Shown piece after piece: positions 6,104 through 8,176 of a DNA stretch of 8,176 nucleotides. A program made the translations under genes and the position numbers. Numbering within the stretch: position 1 is the stretch's first letter; every line of letters starts with the position of its first letter. This DNA is from an uncultured Collinsella sp. (GTDB taxonomy: Bacteria > Actinomycetota > Coriobacteriia > Coriobacteriales > Coriobacteriaceae). The DNA lies in assembly GCA_900549335.1 (NCBI GenBank), contig UROJ01000067.1:1-8176 (forward strand). The letters run 5' to 3'. A model generated the notes under the pieces. The model saw only the letters and a program-made list of their open reading frames with translations, had not been told where the DNA came from and did not search any database.

Positions 6104-7984
6104 CTAAATCGTGGGGAACGCAACGACGTCGGCGGGGCGTGCCAAGGTTTCGGCAATGCGGTCTTGCACCTCGAGCAGGCAGTCGAGCAGCAGCGGGTTA
6201 AAGGTGCCGCACTTACCGTCCAGGATCATCTTGATCGCTTCCTCGTGCGGGATGGCATCCTTGTACACGCGCACGCTCGTCAGCGCATCGTACACGTCGG
6301 CCACCGAAACCACCTGCGCGGCGATGGGGATATCGTCGCCCTTAAGACCGTCGGGATAACCCCTGCCGTCCCAGCGCTCGTGGTGCCAACGCGCAATCTG
6401 GTACGCATATTCCAAAAGCGCATTGCCGGCGTGATGGCTGCCCAGCTCGAGCAGCATGTCGGCGCCAATCGTGGTATGCGTCTTCATAATCTCGAATTCC
6501 TCGGGCGTGAGGCGCCCGGGCTTGTTGAGGATCGCATCGTCAATCGACATCTTGCCGATATCGTGCAGCGCCGAAGCCAGGGCGATCGTGGAGCGTTCCT
6601 CATTGTCGAGGAAGACCGTGCCGCTACGCTGGACCAGACAGCCAAGCAGCAGCTCGGTCAGCTTTTCGATGTTCGTAACGTGCCTACCGCTCTCGCCGTT
6701 GCGAAGCTCCATGACGCCGGCCATGATGTCGATGAGCATGCGACTGTTCTTGACGCGCTCGTTGTACTGCTGGGACAGCAGGCTCGTCAGGCGGCGCTGT
6801 TTGGCGTACAGGCGGATGGTGTTGCTTACGCGGCGGCGCACGATACGGGAGTCAAACGGGCGGTTGATATAGTCCGAGGCGCCCAGCTCGTACGCGCGCA
6901 GAACCATATCATCGGAATCTTCGCTCGAAATCATGATGACAGGCAGATTGTCGATACCCGTTCGGCGCGACAGATCGGCCAGCACCTCAAAGCCGCTTAT
7001 GCCCGGCATGACAATGTCCAGCATCACGAGCGACAACTCATCGCCATAGCGGTCGACCATGTCGAGCGCTATACGACCGTTATCGGCCTCGAGGATGCAA
7101 TACTCGTCCTTGAGCATCTCGCTGAGAATGGCTCGGTTCATCTCGGAGTCATCGATAATAAGCACCAAGGGCTTTTCGCTTTGGAAGGCCTCGATGGAAT
7201 CGGCATCGGTCACGACCGTACCGGCTTTTGCCTTAGCGCGGCTCAATAACTGGGCAGCGCGGCCAACGCCCTCATCGACCGTCTCGCCATGAATGCGAAC
7301 GCCACCAACACATGCCGTCAAGCTCACGTACTCATGGCCCGGAATAATCGTGGAACGAACGGCATCGGACACCTGATGCAGGCGACGGGTGAAGTCATCG
7401 GAGGGAATATTGGGCATGACAACCACAAACTTGTCGCAGCCATAGCGCACAAGCTCGTCAGTCGAACGGATTCCGCTGCGTATGGCTGTCGCCACAGCAC
7501 CGAGCGCAAGGTCGCCGGCATGACGGCCACATGTATCGTTGAAGACCCTAAAATCATCAAGGTCGATCATCGCAACGCCGGCATTCATGCGGGCGCTTCG
7601 GAGCTTTTCCTCGTAATATCGGCGATTGCGCACACTCGTCAGCACGTCGGTGTAGACAAGGTCCTCTTCTGCGGCCTCTTGCTCATCGATCGGACGCACC
7701 ATCAGCAGGACGTGAGGCTCGCCCTCGACCTTCAGAGGGCGCAGACGAGCGCGGTACTCAGTACCATCATTGAGCAGTTGCTCCGACACCTCATCGGAGT
7801 CTGCCAAAGCCTCAAGACTCGACTGGCGCAAACAAGGACACCGATCGCCGGCGAGCAGGCAGTTAGGCTCGCTCTTAATCTGATCGGCCGACAGCAAACG
7901 CACCACGGGGTAGGTCTTCGCGACGCGGGCGACCTCGGCGGCAGCCTCCTCGTCGGTTAGATTGACCTCGTGATTATTGAGCAT
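6104..7984 (-). CDS. PAS-like/GGDEF(degenerate)/REC/HD-GYP c-di-GMP signalling protein
   Basis: This 626-aa cytoplasmic multidomain protein has no membrane helix. Residues 1-100 form a PAS-like N-terminus with Cys42, Cys49 and Cys51 (TYPVVRLLSADQIK at the start). At about 108-258 lies a GGDEF domain (DVLTSVRNRRYYEE, then IDLDDFRVFND, GRHAGD). Its signature is GCDKF (182-186) instead of GGDEF, so cyclase activity is probably lost, but an RxxD inhibitory-site motif is kept (R173-D176). A receiver domain at about 271-395 has acidic D278/D279, phosphoacceptor D323 and S353, but Arg375 where the conserved Lys normally lies. A C-terminal HD-GYP domain (about 412-615) has H435, HD (H474/D475), H503, H517/H518, H534/H535, GRGYP (540-544) and D563, so c-di-GMP phosphodiesterase chemistry looks intact. 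ATG 7984 has AAAGGG upstream. Likely output: phosphorylation-controlled c-di-GMP hydrolysis. Confidence 0.93.
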   Translation of the reverse strand: MLNNHEVNLTDEEAAAEVARVAKTYPVVRLLSADQIKSEPNCLLAGDRCPCLRQSSLEALADSDEVSEQLLNDGTEYRARLRPLKVEGEPHVLLMVRPIDEQEAAEEDLVYTDVLTSVRNRRYYEEKLRSARMNAGVAMIDLDDFRVFNDTCGRHAGDLALGAVATAIRSGIRSTDELVRYGCDKFVVVMPNIPSDDFTRRLHQVSDAVRSTIIPGHEYVSLTACVGGVRIHGETVDEGVGRAAQLLSRAKAKAGTVVTDADSIEAFQSEKPLVLIIDDSEMNRAILSEMLKDEYCILEADNGRIALDMVDRYGDELSLVMLDIVMPGISGFEVLADLSRRTGIDNLPVIMISSEDSDDMVLRAYELGASDYINRPFDSRIVRRRVSNTIRLYAKQRRLTSLLSQQYNERVKNSRMLIDIMAGVMELRNGESGRHVTNIEKLTELLLGCLVQRSGTVFLDNEERSTIALASALHDIGKMSIDDAILNKPGRLTPEEFEIMKTHTTIGADMLLELGSHHAGNALLEYAYQIARWHHERWDGRGYPDGLKGDDIPIAAQVVSVADVYDALTSVRVYKDAIPHEEAIKMILDGKCGTFNPLLLDCLLEVQDRIAETLARPADVVAFPTI

Positions 7985-8008
7985 ATGGGGCCCTTTCGAT
8001 AGTTTCGC

Positions 8009-8051
8009 ATGGTAGCGGTGGGTTCCAAATGCTACAAGGGTAACACCTTGT
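8009..8051 (-). promoter_or_regulatory. Weak candidate promoter with 6-bp palindrome upstream of the REC/HD-GYP operon
   Basis: On the - strand TTGTAG (8037-8032) and TACCAT (8014-8009) are 17 nt apart, a weak -35/-10 pair. Overlapping the -35 box is the inverted repeat ACAAGG (8034-8039) / CCTTGT (8046-8051) with a 6-nt centre. The match is modest and could be chance. In the rest of 7985-8176 I see no gene and no riboswitch that I can support. Confidence 0.25.
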
Positions 8052-8176
8052 CGATGCAGGTAAGTACGTGAATGCTGTTACATTTTTATGAGTTGGCAGG
8101 CGGCGCGATTGAAGTCGCAGACGTGAGGTTTTGAGCACATTTGTTAACACGGCCGAAACGTTTGCGGGTGAAGCCT

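Noticed and set aside
5765..7249. 494-codon open frame on the + strand
   Set aside because: It lies antisense to the Hpt gene and the REC/HD-GYP gene, which have clear domain motifs. The translation is His/Gln/Arg-rich without a recognisable domain, as expected for a shadow frame in high-GC DNA.
7985..8176. c-di-GMP (GEMM) riboswitch upstream of the c-di-GMP signalling gene
   Set aside because: I looked on the - strand for the conserved GGCAAACC core and the paired stems and did not find them.

Overview
The window looks like chromosome from a high-GC gut actinobacterium of the Coriobacteriia, most likely Collinsella or a close relative. This is inferred from protein style, high-GC codon use in the flanking genes, and the HTH_26/DUF2975 and Cys-containing PAS-like/GGDEF families seen. 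It is not proven from the sequence alone. I see no rRNA, tRNA, CRISPR array, transposase or integrase.

Layout. (1) Positions 1-1951, + strand: the 3' end of an amino-acid ABC permease, its GlnQ-type ATPase, and a class-I glutamine-amidotransferase-like gamma-glutamyl hydrolase (PuuD/peptidase C26 family). The unit ends at a strong G8/C8 hairpin terminator. (2) Positions 2064-4448, - strand: an ATPase plus two overlapping membrane-protein genes forming a compact three-gene ABC exporter or immunity-type operon. It has visibly lower GC than its neighbours and its own near-consensus -35 box. (3) Positions 4593-5491, - strand: a DUF2975 membrane protein and an HTH_26 (YozG-like) Cro/CI regulator, a known two-gene pairing, ending in an intrinsic terminator. 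(4) A 64-nt long-stem palindrome at 5634-5697. (5) Positions 5723-7984, - strand: a two-gene signalling operon encoding a 626-aa PAS-like/GGDEF/REC/HD-GYP protein and a separate Hpt protein. (6) Positions 7985-8176: an upstream region with a small palindrome and at best a weak promoter.

The most interesting points concern regulation. A 13-bp inverted repeat (one mismatch) lies just upstream of the DUF2975-HTH operon. A near-copy of its half-site (TCGAANAACRATA) lies over the -10 region of the ABC operon promoter, about 1 kb away. This suggests that the HTH_26 regulator controls both its own operon and the ABC exporter, so that the roughly 3.5-kb low-GC segment forms one regulatory module with a membrane partner. 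In the signalling operon, the GGDEF domain has a broken catalytic signature (GCDKF) but keeps an RxxD inhibitory-site motif, and the HD-GYP catalytic residues look intact. This points to a c-di-GMP-degrading output controlled by a phosphorelay whose kinase is not in the window.
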